Shown: piece by piece, positions 1 through 7,362 of the stretch
How the letters are laid out: each line of letters begins with the position of its first letter
Position numbering within the stretch: position 1 is the first letter of the stretch
Assembly (NCBI GenBank): GCA_002842345.1
Contig: PHCU01000003.1
Location: forward strand, 1-64,000
Direction of reading: 5' to 3'
Source of the DNA: Betaproteobacteria bacterium HGW-Betaproteobacteria-12
GTDB taxonomy: Bacteria > Pseudomonadota > Gammaproteobacteria > Burkholderiales > Rhodocyclaceae
DNA: 64,000 nt
Notes under the pieces: model-generated
Databases searched by the model: none
What the model was told of the DNA's origin: nothing
What the model saw: the letters and a program-made list of their open reading frames with translations, nothing else
Program-made: the position numbers and the translations under genes

Positions 1-1
1 G

Positions 2-451
2 GCGCCCGGTGCTACGACCCCGGTGGCGGCGACGCCCGCCACCGCTGGCGAACGTCAGCGCCCGGACGAGCGCTCGGGCGCTTGGCAAAGCCGTCAGCGT
101 GACGCCGAGCCGGCTGTGAAGCCCGCCGTCGCCATACCGCCGCCGGTGGTCCTGCCGCCGCCCAAGGCGCCACCGGTCGCCGCCGCGCCGCACAGTTCGC
201 CACCGCCGGCGGCGCGCCCGCCCCGCGGCGAGTCGCGACCGATCCCGGTCGTCGCCCGCCAACAGTCATTCCCCGAGCGCCAACCGGCCGCCCTGCCGCC
301 TGCGCCCGCCGCGCCGGTGAATGCGACTCCGGTGGCGGCGCAGCGCAGCAGCGCCGGCGAGCGTCAGCGCCCAGGCGAGCCTCAAGGTGAGCGGCGCGAT
401 GAGCGGAACGGCGACAGCAAACGCGACGAGCGCGACGAGCGTCGCCGCTGA
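2..451 (+). CDS. Proline/arginine-rich protein, C-terminal part (5' end outside window)
   Basis: The frame is open from the first bases, so this is the 3' part of a gene that begins upstream. The visible ~149 residues are low complexity. There are proline/alanine stretches (PPPVVLPPPKAPP), then two copies of an AGERQRP motif, and a highly charged tail ending in DERDERRR that is encoded by a short direct repeat near 421-440. No catalytic or fold motif is visible. Such tails occur on secreted or periplasmic proteins of betaproteobacteria, but the domain that would identify the protein is not in the window. Function is unknown. A GTG at 23 could be read as a start, but continued openness upstream argues for a longer protein. 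Confidence 0.5.
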   Translation, partial: APGATTPVAATPATAGERQRPDERSGAWQSRQRDAEPAVKPAVAIPPPVVLPPPKAPPVAAAPHSSPPPAARPPRGESRPIPVVARQQSFPERQPAALPPAPAAPVNATPVAAQRSSAGERQRPGEPQGERRDERNGDSKRDERDERRR

Positions 452-469
452 GTCGGGGCGCCAGCTGTC

Positions 470-493
470 CATCCGTGTGCCAGCGAACGGATG
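470..493. promoter_or_regulatory. 24-bp dyad operator candidate (motif copy 1)
   Basis: Near-perfect inverted repeat with left half CATCCGTGTGCC and right half AGCGAACGGATG. It lies about 100 bp upstream of the collagen-like lipoprotein start at 591. The same architecture recurs at 4769, 4804, 6686, 11360, 11842 and 15102, always before a small stress-type gene. It is probably the binding site of a dimeric regulator, which I cannot identify. Confidence 0.5.
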
Positions 494-590
494 CCCGCCG
501 GGGGCCGGCGTACTGTCGGGATGTGCCTGCCCAGTCGCCAGCCTTCGCTGGCGCCGGGGTCGCCCGAACCACCAGCCCAAAGGAATCAAG

Positions 591-860
591 ATGAAGTCAG
601 CAGTCGTTTTTTCCGCCATCCTCGCCGCGCTCGTGCTTAGTGCCTGCGACAAGCCGCAATCGGTAAGTCCGACGGTGATCACCGTGCCGGTGCCCGGTCC
701 GGCTGGTCCGACCGGCGCTGCCGGCTTGAGCGGCCCGACCGGTGCCACCGGTGATACCGGAACTGCGGGCGCTGCGGGCGCTGCCGGCGAGCCGGGCAAG
801 AGCGGCGGCGACACCATCGTCGTCATTCCGCCGGCGCCGCCCGCCGAGCCGGCCCGCTAG
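591..860 (+). CDS. Collagen-like repeat lipoprotein
   Basis: An 89-residue protein with a lipoprotein signal peptide whose lipobox is LSAC (Cys20), so the mature protein should be lipid-anchored. A central stretch of Gly-X-Y triplets (GPAGPTGAAGLSGPTGATGDTG and on) is typical of bacterial collagen-like triple helices. The C-terminus is proline/alanine rich. The start was chosen at the ATG at 591, which has an AAGGA Shine-Dalgarno upstream and gives the signal peptide directly; longer readings upstream lack a signal. It is followed after 28 nt by the phospholipase-D family gene, so the two are likely cotranscribed. Role is unknown; surface structure or envelope stress are inferences. Confidence 0.75.
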   Translation: MKSAVVFSAILAALVLSACDKPQSVSPTVITVPVPGPAGPTGAAGLSGPTGATGDTGTAGAAGAAGEPGKSGGDTIVVIPPAPPAEPAR

Positions 861-888
861 ACCGCAGCCAGCCCCGCCGGCTGGCCGG

Positions 889-2289
889 ATGGCCCCGCTC
901 GCCTGGGAATTCCGCCCGCTATTGGCGCTCGCTGCCGTGCTGCTGGTGGTCGTTGCCGGCTGCGCCGGGCTGCCTGACACGGATCTCCTGATCGCCGAGC
1001 ATGACAACGATCAGGCCGCCCGTTTTGCCGATGGCCGCGGTCCGCTGCCGGCGCGGCAAAGCGCCGCCATCGTCGCCGGCCTGAAAAGCCGCTCCGGCGA
1101 CATCGACATCCTCGACAAGCAGATTGCCCTGGAACAGGCCATCGTCGGCAGTCCGCTGGTTCTCGGTAACAAAGTCTCGCTGCTGCAGGATGGCCCGGCC
1201 ACCTATGCAGCGATGCTCGACGCCATCGCTGCGGCCCGCGACCATGTCCATCTCCAGACCTACATCCTCGACGACGACGAGATCGGCCAGAAATTCGCCG
1301 ACCTGCTGCTGGCCCGGCGTCAGGCCGGTGTCGAGATCAAGCTGATCTACGACAGCTTCGGCTGCATCAATACGCCGCCGGCCTTCTTCGACCGCCTGCG
1401 CCAGGCGGGCATCAATGTCCTCGAATTCAACCCGCTCAACCCGTTGGGCGGCGGCCTGCCCTGGCAGGTCAACCATCGCGATCACCGCAAGCTGCTGGTG
1501 GTGGACGGGCGGCTGGCCTTTCTCGGCGGGATCAACATCAGCAGCGTCTATACCGCCGGTTCGGGCACTCGGCGGCAGCGCCAGGCCGCCGCCGGCAAGG
1601 CCGTCTGGCGCGATACCCATGTGCGGATCGAAGGCCCGGCGGTCGGCGAACTGCAAAAACTGTTTCTCGAAACCTGGCGCAAGCAGGGCGGACCGGCGCC
1701 CGGCGGCCGGGAACATTTCCCGGTACTGGTGGCAACCGGCACGGATATCGTGCGCGCCATCGGCAGCTCGCCGGACGATCCGTTCAGCCAGATCTACGTG
1801 ACGCTGATTTCCGCCATCGCCAATGCCGAACGCGAAATTCACCTGACCAACGCCTACTTCGTGCCCGACGCGCAATTGCTCGCGGCGCTGATCGGCGCCA
1901 GCGGCCGCGGTGTCGCGGTGAGCCTGATCCTGCCCAGTTTCAGCGATTCGCCGGTGGTTTTTCATGCCGGCCGGCAGCACTACGAACTGCTGCTCGAGGC
2001 CGGCGTCCGCATTCACGAACGGCGCGGCGCTCTGCTCCACGCGAAAACCGCGATGATCGACGGTGTCTGGTCGTCGGTCGGCTCGGCCAACCTCGACTGG
2101 CGCAGCTTCACCGACAACGACGAGGTGGTCGCGGTGATTCTCGGCCGCGACTTCGCCGGCCAGATGCGCGCCATGATCGAGCGCGACCTGGCGGCGTCCC
2201 AGGTGATCCGCCTCGAGGACTGGGCCGAGCGCTCGCCGCTCCAGCGCCTCAAGGAATGGGGCGCCGGGCTGCTGCGCCGCCTGCTCTAG
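889..2289 (+). CDS. cls: Cardiolipin synthase-like phospholipase D family lipoprotein
   Basis: A 466-residue protein of the phospholipase D superfamily with two HKD motifs: HRKLLVVDG with the following GGIN in the first half, and HAKTAMIDG followed by GSANLDWRS in the second. This arrangement is that of bacterial cardiolipin synthases, which join two phosphatidylglycerols or PG and PE in the membrane. The N-terminus is hydrophobic and ends in VVAGC, so the protein may be lipid-anchored rather than carrying the two transmembrane helices of ClsA. The ATG at 889 gives this signal; the longer frame back to 742 overlaps the collagen-like gene and is unlikely. The substrate is inferred from the family; a different phosphodiesterase activity is possible. 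Confidence 0.85.
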   Translation: MAPLAWEFRPLLALAAVLLVVVAGCAGLPDTDLLIAEHDNDQAARFADGRGPLPARQSAAIVAGLKSRSGDIDILDKQIALEQAIVGSPLVLGNKVSLLQDGPATYAAMLDAIAAARDHVHLQTYILDDDEIGQKFADLLLARRQAGVEIKLIYDSFGCINTPPAFFDRLRQAGINVLEFNPLNPLGGGLPWQVNHRDHRKLLVVDGRLAFLGGINISSVYTAGSGTRRQRQAAAGKAVWRDTHVRIEGPAVGELQKLFLETWRKQGGPAPGGREHFPVLVATGTDIVRAIGSSPDDPFSQIYVTLISAIANAEREIHLTNAYFVPDAQLLAALIGASGRGVAVSLILPSFSDSPVVFHAGRQHYELLLEAGVRIHERRGALLHAKTAMIDGVWSSVGSANLDWRSFTDNDEVVAVILGRDFAGQMRAMIERDLAASQVIRLEDWAERSPLQRLKEWGAGLLRRLL

Positions 2290-2291
2290 GG

Positions 2292-3122
2292 TCAGCCGGC
2301 GCCGCGGCGGAGAAAGGCCAGCAGGTCGCTGCTCAGGGCTTCCCGGTCGGTGGCGAACAGGCCATGCGGCGAGCCCTCGTACTCGATCAACTGACTGCCG
2401 GCGATGCCCAGATGGGCGAGGTGGGCCGAGGCCTCGATCGGCACGGTCTTGTCGGCGGTGCCGTGAATGATCAGCGTCGGCACCGTGAAGGCGGCCAGAT
2501 CCGGGCGGAAATCGGTGGTCGAGAAGGCCTTCAGGCAGCCAAGCATGGCCGGCAGGCCGGCCTGCAGGGAGACGCCGGCAGCCCAGGCGAGCAGTTCGGG
2601 GCTGACCGGACGGCTGAGCATGCCGACGCCGAAGAAATCCTTGAAGAAACCGGTGAAGAAGCCGGCACGGTCGTCTTTCAGTGCCGCCGCGGTCTTGTCG
2701 AAGGCGGCTTGTTCGGTACCTTGCGGATTGTCGGTGGTCTGCAGGCGATAAGGCAGCACCGACGAGATCAGCGCCGTCCGTACCACCGACTTGCCGGCAT
2801 GGCGGCTCATGTAGCGGGCGACTTCGCCGCCGCCCATGGAAAAGCCGACGAGCGTGGCATCGCGGGCGCCGGTGCGCTCGATCACGGCAGCCAGGTCGTC
2901 GGCCAGGGTGTCGTAGTCGTAGCCGCTCCACGACTGCTCGGAGCGGCCAAAGCCGCGGCGGTCGTAGGCGATGGCCCGGTAGCCGGCGGCGGCCAGGGCG
3001 ATGGCCTGCTCGTCCCAGCTGTCGGCGGAAAGCGGCCAGCCGTGGATCAGGATCACTGGCTCGCCGTGACCCCAGTCCTTGATGTACAGGCGGGTCTTGT
3101 CGTTGGTGGTGACATAGCTCAT
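2292..3122 (-). CDS. Alpha/beta hydrolase (non-haem chloroperoxidase/esterase type)
   Basis: A 276-residue alpha/beta hydrolase. The oxyanion region HGWPLSADSW, the nucleophile elbow GFSMGGGE (Ser95), the acid in HGTADKTVP and the histidine in GSPHGLF give a complete Ser-Asp-His triad. This set and the length match the cofactor-free bromo/chloroperoxidase-like esterase subfamily (arylesterase/perhydrolase type). There is no signal peptide, so it is cytoplasmic. The start at 3122 is preceded by AAAGGAAA at good spacing; upstream extension to 3314 is not supported. It converges on the cls gene with 2 nt between the stop codons. The true substrate cannot be read from sequence. Confidence 0.85.
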   Translation of the reverse strand: MSYVTTNDKTRLYIKDWGHGEPVILIHGWPLSADSWDEQAIALAAAGYRAIAYDRRGFGRSEQSWSGYDYDTLADDLAAVIERTGARDATLVGFSMGGGEVARYMSRHAGKSVVRTALISSVLPYRLQTTDNPQGTEQAAFDKTAAALKDDRAGFFTGFFKDFFGVGMLSRPVSPELLAWAAGVSLQAGLPAMLGCLKAFSTTDFRPDLAAFTVPTLIIHGTADKTVPIEASAHLAHLGIAGSQLIEYEGSPHGLFATDREALSSDLLAFLRRGAG

Positions 3123-3316
3123 GGGATTTTCCTTTGCACGTTGGCGGGCGATCACTGTCGATCGGCCGGCCGGCGCCGTCTGTGGCCTGGCGCGCCTATG
3201 GCGAAGAAATCCTTCGCCCATCGTCCGGGCGCGCGGTGGCGCACAGGCCGGCTGCCGGCCATCACCTAGCCTGCAGCTTCGCCCGTCAGATACGGCGCAT
3301 CTTGCGGAGAACACCC

Positions 3317-3487
3317 ATGAACGAATACAGCATCACCTATCCGGATTTTTTGCCCACCGCGAAACGACCGAAGGCGCCATTGGGCGACTGCTCGTGCGCG
3401 GCATCCCGGGTGGTCAATTGCGGCTTTTCCACGCGGATGCCGGGCCGCCGCCCGCCAGGTGGCGGGCGGGACGTGCCGGCTCAGTAA
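3317..3487 (+). CDS. Small ORF or gene remnant
   Basis: A 56-codon ORF with a plausible GGAG Shine-Dalgarno before ATG. The first ~18 residues (MNEYSITYPDFLPTAKRP) look like a normal protein start, whereas the rest is arginine/proline/glycine-rich and reads like out-of-frame high-GC sequence. It may be the start of a decayed gene. The 358-bp gap 3123-3480 around it holds nothing else that I recognise, and its 3' end overlaps the convergent lipoprotein gene by 7 bp. Confidence 0.25.
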   Translation: MNEYSITYPDFLPTAKRPKAPLGDCSCAASRVVNCGFSTRMPGRRPPGGGRDVPAQ

Positions 3488-3699
3488 CGGGTGGGGTTGC
3501 TCGGCTGGCGGTCGCGGCGATTTGACACGCCGTCACCGTCGCGGTCGCGATCGACGCGGTCCGGGACGCCGTCGCGGTCGCGGTCGCGCTCGCTGCGGTG
3601 CTCGCCGCGGCGGTCGCCATCGCGGTGCGGGGTGTCATAGACGACGCAGCCCGAAAGCAGGGTGGTAAGCGCAATCAGCAGGATGGCAAGGGATTTCAT
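3481..3699 (-). CDS. Small lipoprotein with calcium-binding (thrombospondin type 3-like) repeats
   Basis: A 72-residue lipoprotein. The signal peptide ends in a LLSGC lipobox (Cys18). The mature part is almost entirely charged, with successive D-x-D-x-D-G-V-x-D units (DRDRDGVPDRVDRDRDGDGVSNRRD) of the type that bind calcium in thrombospondin type 3 repeats. The protein is probably anchored to the outer membrane. It is transcribed away from the OsmC gene, whose stop lies 18 bp upstream of this start, so it may be the last gene of the CHRD-osmC-lipoprotein operon. Its function is unknown. Confidence 0.7.
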   Translation of the reverse strand: MKSLAILLIALTTLLSGCVVYDTPHRDGDRRGEHRSERDRDRDGVPDRVDRDRDGDGVSNRRDRQPSNPTRY

Positions 3700-3717
3700 G
3701 GTCTGGCTCCTCGGTGG

Positions 3718-4206
3718 TTATGGTGTGGCAACGGCATCGCTCCGACCCGGGGCGGGGGGGCTCACGGTCCGGCGAGTGTCGGGTGACGCCAGCCTGGCGG
3801 TCAGTGTGGGTTTGATGGTCAACAGTCGGGAGACCGGGCATTCGGCCCGGGCAATCTCGGCGATCCGGCCAAAGGCGGCCGGATCGCCCACGGGAATGTC
3901 GGCGACCAGATCGAGGTGCAGGGCGGTGATGGCGAAGCCGTTGTCCACCCTGTCCAGCGTCACCGTTGCCCGGGTGTGAAGGCTCTCGGCCGTCATCGTC
4001 TCCTTGTCGAGCAGGGCCGCCACGGCCATGGTGAAGCAGTTGACCAGGGCGGCGGCAATCAGTTCTTCCGGATTGCTGCCCGGCTGTTCGCCGAAACGGC
4101 TGGCGTAGGCGAACGGCAACTGGCTCAGGCTGGCGCTTTGCGTCGACAGACGACCCTGGCCGTAGTGCAGCTCGCCGCTCCAGGCGGCCGATGCGGTGCG
4201 TTTCAT
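3718..4206 (-). CDS. osmC: OsmC/Ohr family peroxiredoxin
   Basis: A 162-residue OsmC-type protein. Both redox cysteines are present: Cys57 in LVNCFTMA and Cys123 in AECPVSRLL, with the family pattern GSNPEELIAAA just before the first. These proteins reduce organic hydroperoxides in the cytoplasm with two catalytic cysteines. The last ~20 residues after SPDTRRT are extra and low complexity. The start at 4206 follows an AGGA sequence and gives the usual MKRTASAAWSG N-terminus. The gene is 17 bp downstream of the CHRD gene on the same strand, so the two are probably cotranscribed from the region with the tandem dyads at 4769-4827. Confidence 0.9.
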   Translation of the reverse strand: MKRTASAAWSGELHYGQGRLSTQSASLSQLPFAYASRFGEQPGSNPEELIAAALVNCFTMAVAALLDKETMTAESLHTRATVTLDRVDNGFAITALHLDLVADIPVGDPAAFGRIAEIARAECPVSRLLTIKPTLTARLASPDTRRTVSPPAPGRSDAVATP

Positions 4207-4223
4207 GTGTTCATCCTGGCGCC

Positions 4224-4679
4224 TCAATAAGCCAGGCGCATCGGCCGGGCCGGTAACTGGGCGCGGATTTCGCCGGCGGGATAACGGGCGCTGTGTACAT
4301 TGATGTACAGCTTGCCGGCGGCGAAGCTGGCGTACTGGGCTGGGCTCAGGCGGGCCCCGGCCGGCACCGCATAGATGCTGTCGAGGCCCTGGTTGAGCGT
4401 GATGATCGGCGGGCCGTTCATGCCGACGGCGCCCTCGTGGATATGGGCCATGGTCGGTGCCATGCCGGCGACCTTGATGCTGCCGCTGATGCTGCGGTCG
4501 GTCTTGACGGTGATTCGGCCGCTGCCACTGGCGGGGCTGATCACCGGCGGCACTTCGGCACCGCCGGTGAGGCTGATCGCCATCGGTGTTTCGGCCTGCA
4601 GGCCGCCGGCGGCGAGCAGCAGGAGCAGTGGCAGCAGGGACAGGTGCCGGCCGGGTGTCGCGGGTGATGACGGATTCAT
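4224..4679 (-). CDS. CHRD domain secreted protein
   Basis: A 151-residue protein with a signal peptide (about residues 1-29, cleavage near GLQAETP) and a CHRD domain. Diagnostic stretches are the GGAEVPPVISPASG start, the MAHIHEGAVGMNGPPIITL core with its conserved His pair, and the YINVHSARYPAGEIRAQL end. CHRD domains form a beta-sandwich related to Cu/Zn superoxide dismutase folds; in bacteria their role is undefined. The protein should be periplasmic or secreted. It is the first gene of a minus-strand unit with osmC and faces the FMN reductase gene across the region containing two tandem dyad operators. Confidence 0.85.
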   Translation of the reverse strand: MNPSSPATPGRHLSLLPLLLLLAAGGLQAETPMAISLTGGAEVPPVISPASGSGRITVKTDRSISGSIKVAGMAPTMAHIHEGAVGMNGPPIITLNQGLDSIYAVPAGARLSPAQYASFAAGKLYINVHSARYPAGEIRAQLPARPMRLAY

Positions 4680-4768
4680 TGCCTACTCCTGGGAAGACGA
4701 CGGAGCGTGGCGGCCAGCCAACGGCCTTTTGCCATGCATGGATCCAGCTTGCGCCGCGCCTTCCGGCG

Positions 4769-4827
4769 CAACCGTTCGCCAGCACACATACCCGGCCGTC
4801 TGCCCTGCGTGCGCCAGCGCACAGTCT
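4769..4827. promoter_or_regulatory. Two tandem dyad operator candidates (motif copies 2 and 3)
   Basis: Two copies of the recurrent dyad with centres 35 bp apart. Copy 2 (4769-4792) has halves CAACCGTTCGCC and AGCACACATACC. Copy 3 (4804-4827) has halves CCTGCGTGCGCC and AGCGCACAGTCT. They sit between the divergent CHRD (start 4679) and FMN reductase (start 4875) genes and could control both. The regulator is unknown. Confidence 0.5.
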
Positions 4828-4874
4828 GCCGCCGGTGCTGCTGGCATCGTGGCGGCCTTAACGGGAGCAGCCAT

Positions 4875-5459
4875 ATGAATGAGATCACGATCGTCGGCAT
4901 CGTCGGCAGCCAGCGCCAGGCGTCGAGCAACCGCGCGGCGCTGCGGCTGGCGCAGCAACTGGTGCCGACCGGCGCCCGCCTCGACTTGCTCGAGCTGTGC
5001 GGCATTCCCTTCTTCGATAGGCGCTGCGCCCACCTGCCGCCGGCTGCCGTGGTCGGCTTCCGCCAACGCATCGATCAGGCCGACGCCTTGCTGTTTGCCA
5101 CGCCGGAGTGCATCCATGGCGTTCCCGGCGGTCTGAAGAGTGCCATCGACTGGGCTGCGCAACCGTTCAGCACGGCCGCCTGGCAGGGGCGGCCGGCGGC
5201 GGTGATCAGCGCCGCTAGCGGGAGCCTGGTGGCGAGTCGAGCGCAACAGCATCTGCAGCAGTTGCTGGAGCGTCTGGAAATCCCCCTGGTCAAGTCGTCG
5301 GTGCTTATCGCCGGCAGCGCCGAGGCGCCGTTCGCCGCCGATGGCAGGCTGGCGCACGAGCCGGCCCGGCAGTTCCTGCGGACGCTGCTGGCGGCGCTGG
5401 TCCTGCAGGTCCGGCTCAACCAGGCCGATCAGCGATTCAGCGTCAAGGAGCGCGCATGA
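4875..5459 (+). CDS. NADPH-dependent FMN reductase
   Basis: A 194-residue flavodoxin-fold oxidoreductase. It begins with the FMN-phosphate loop GIVGSQRQASSNRAALRLAQQL and has the second family motif LFATPECIHGVPGGLKSAIDWA, a variant of the common TPEYNHSIPGVLKNAIDW. Such enzymes use NAD(P)H to reduce FMN, quinones or metals such as chromate in the cytoplasm. The ATG at 4875 is preceded by GGGAGCAG. The stop overlaps the start of the next small ORF in an ATGA arrangement, which suggests translational coupling. Physiological substrate is not determinable. Confidence 0.85.
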   Translation: MNEITIVGIVGSQRQASSNRAALRLAQQLVPTGARLDLLELCGIPFFDRRCAHLPPAAVVGFRQRIDQADALLFATPECIHGVPGGLKSAIDWAAQPFSTAAWQGRPAAVISAASGSLVASRAQQHLQQLLERLEIPLVKSSVLIAGSAEAPFAADGRLAHEPARQFLRTLLAALVLQVRLNQADQRFSVKERA

Positions 5460-5647
5460 AGAACGAGCAATCTTCCCGCCAGCCACCGCTGATGCGGGCT
5501 GCCACCGCAGCGGCCTGCCCTGGTTGGACCGCGATCGGCACGCTGCCAAAGGTGCCGCCGCCAGCGCCGATCAGCCAGCCGGACAGTCAGCCGGACAGTC
5601 AGCCGGCAGCGCCGCCGCTGGTCGATCCCGTCGTCGGCCGCGGGTGA
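5456..5647 (+). CDS. Small hypothetical protein, ATGA-coupled to the FMN reductase
   Basis: A 63-codon ORF whose ATG overlaps the preceding stop by 4 nt. The product has no recognisable domain. It is proline/alanine-rich and contains a tandem SQPDSQPDSQP encoded by a 12-bp DNA repeat. The coupled start is the only argument for translation; composition alone would not support it. It ends 19 bp before the esterase gene. Confidence 0.35.
   Translation: MKNEQSSRQPPLMRAATAAACPGWTAIGTLPKVPPPAPISQPDSQPDSQPAAPPLVDPVVGRG
5576..5606. repeat. 12-bp tandem repeat, about 2.6 copies
   Basis: The unit CAGCCGGACAGT occurs twice in full followed by CAGCCGG. It keeps frame (12 bp) inside the small ORF at 5456 and gives the peptide SQPD repeats. 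Copy number could vary by slippage without breaking the frame. Confidence 0.7.
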
Positions 5648-5666
5648 GTCGCCTGGCCGTCCCGCC

Positions 5667-6674
5667 ATGAGCAAACACCTGCGCACCTCGGCCTGGGCCA
5701 GGGTCTTCCAGCGCAGCTTCGCCAAGGCCACGCGCCGCGTCGTCAAATCGGCAACGCGGGCGGTGGTCAAATCGGCGAAGCGGGCGATCGTCGTCCGCAG
5801 TTCGCCGCCGCCGGGTGCCGGCAACTGGACCCTCGGCGTCGCCGCCGGTCCGGCCGGGGTACGTCGTTTTCGCCTCTATCGGCCGCCCGACATCGGCCGC
5901 GGCGAGCGCTTGCCGTTGCTGGTCATGCTGCATGGCTGCGGCCAGGATGCCAATGGTTTTGCCACGAGTACGCGGATGAACCGCCTTGCCATGCGCCAGC
6001 GCTTTCTCGTCCTCTATCCCGAGCAGGATCGCCTGGCCAACGCCCAGGGCTGCTGGAACTGGTTCGATACCGCTTCCGGCCGGGCCGATGGCGAAGCCGC
6101 CCTGATCATGCTGGCCATCGACCAGGTCTGCCTGAGTCAGCCGGTCGATGGCCGGCGCATCGCCATTGCCGGCCTGTCGGCCGGCGCCAGCATGGCGGCC
6201 TTGCTGGTGACCCGCCATCCGGCGCGTTTCCGCGCCCTGGTCATGCATTCCGGCATTCCGCCGGGGACCGCCCATTCGCCGCTCTCGGCACTCGGCGCCA
6301 TGCACGGCCGGCGCGGCACGCGGCCACTGGTGGCAACGCCGCTGAGCATGGTCGCCTGGCCGCCCCTGCTGGTCATCCACGGCGATGCCGACCATACGGT
6401 GGCGCCGAAGAACGCCCTGGCGGCGGTGCAGCTATGGGCTGCCGCGGCCGGTGCGCAGGCCGCTACGGTGCGCCGGGTGCAGCGCGGCCAGCGTTATCCG
6501 ATGGCGGTCACCGACTACCGGTGCCAGGGGAGGACCGTGGCGACGCTCGCCCTGGTCGGCGGGCTGGCGCATGCCTGGAGCGGCGGCCTGACCAGCAAGC
6601 CGTTCGGCGACGGGCGCGGCCCCGACGCGTCGGCAATGATCTGGGCCTTCGCCGCGCGCCAGTTTCGCCAGTGA
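5667..6674 (+). CDS. PHB depolymerase-family esterase (LpqC type)
   Basis: A 335-residue alpha/beta hydrolase of the poly(3-hydroxybutyrate) depolymerase/feruloyl-esterase family. Recognised stretches are LPLLVMLHGCGQDANGFA (oxyanion region), YPEQDRLANAQGCWNWF, the nucleophile elbow AGLSAGASMAAL, the acid region LVIHGDADHTVAPKNA and the histidine region GLAHAWSGG. The first ~45 residues are basic with repeated VVKSA units and no classic signal peptide, so export is uncertain. The family includes extracellular polymer hydrolases and short-chain esterases. The last motif is the usual HAWSGG C-terminal His. Substrate is inferred only at family level. Confidence 0.85.
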   Translation: MSKHLRTSAWARVFQRSFAKATRRVVKSATRAVVKSAKRAIVVRSSPPPGAGNWTLGVAAGPAGVRRFRLYRPPDIGRGERLPLLVMLHGCGQDANGFATSTRMNRLAMRQRFLVLYPEQDRLANAQGCWNWFDTASGRADGEAALIMLAIDQVCLSQPVDGRRIAIAGLSAGASMAALLVTRHPARFRALVMHSGIPPGTAHSPLSALGAMHGRRGTRPLVATPLSMVAWPPLLVIHGDADHTVAPKNALAAVQLWAAAAGAQAATVRRVQRGQRYPMAVTDYRCQGRTVATLALVGGLAHAWSGGLTSKPFGDGRGPDASAMIWAFAARQFRQ

Positions 6675-6685
6675 GCACGCCGGCT

Positions 6686-6710
6686 GGTTGTGTGGGGTGG
6701 CGAACAGACT
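6686..6710. promoter_or_regulatory. Dyad operator candidate, imperfect (motif copy 4)
   Basis: The right half GGCGAACAGACT matches the recurrent motif well; the left half GGTTGTGTGGGG is weaker and the centre is shifted by about 2 bp. It lies about 80 bp before the PRC-barrel gene. Confidence 0.35.
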
Positions 6711-6788
6711 GCCGGCGGCCGGCGGTTTAGCTTCGGCCCGGGGCGTCAGGCGGCGCCCGCCAATCCTTCCTTACCAACGGAGATCATC

Positions 6789-7229
6789 ATGAACTACGAA
6801 GAACGCGATCAGTACGGCATGTACAAGCTAGCCACCGGCAATGCATCCGGCCCCGACACCAGCCACGGTCCCGGGCCGAACCTGATGGGCGCCGAGACGC
6901 TGGTCGGCAACGATGTCTACAACAAGGAGGCCGAAGATATCGGCGACATCAAGGAGATCATGATCGACATGCAGACCGGCCGGGTGAGTTATGCCGTGAT
7001 GTCGTTCGGCGGCTTTCTCGGCATGGGCGAGAAGCTGTTCGCCGTGCCCTGGGCGGCCCTGAAGCTCGATACCGTCAACAAACGCTTCGAGCTGGATGTG
7101 AACAAGGAGCGGCTGGAAAGCGCCCCCGGCTTCGACAAGAACAAGTGGCCGGACATGGCCGACGCCACCTGGGTGGCCGGCATCCACGCCTACTACGGGA
7201 CGCAGCCCGCCAGTCCGCCGCCGATGTGA
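6789..7229 (+). CDS. PRC-barrel domain protein
   Basis: A 146-residue cytoplasmic protein. The region from about residue 35 to 115 (ETLVGNDVYNKEAEDIGDIKEIMIDMQTGRVSYAVMSFGGFLGMGEKLFAVPWAAL) is a typical PRC-barrel beta domain, found in RimM, the photosynthetic reaction centre H subunit and many stress proteins. No partner domain is fused. The ATG at 6789 follows GGAGATCATC. An imperfect copy of the dyad motif lies upstream. Related stand-alone PRC-barrel genes commonly sit among CsbD, BON and DUF883 genes, as here. Biochemical role is unknown. Confidence 0.85.
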   Translation: MNYEERDQYGMYKLATGNASGPDTSHGPGPNLMGAETLVGNDVYNKEAEDIGDIKEIMIDMQTGRVSYAVMSFGGFLGMGEKLFAVPWAALKLDTVNKRFELDVNKERLESAPGFDKNKWPDMADATWVAGIHAYYGTQPASPPPM

Positions 7230-7362
7230 GACGCCGGCCAGCCCGCGGCGGCCACCGGCGCAATCCGGGCGATGCCGGCAGGGCCTTGCCGCCGGCGGCG
7301 GCATGCACCCGAGGCTTGGTAATTCGTCCGGGTTTCGCCTTTAATCATTCAAGGAGGCGCAG

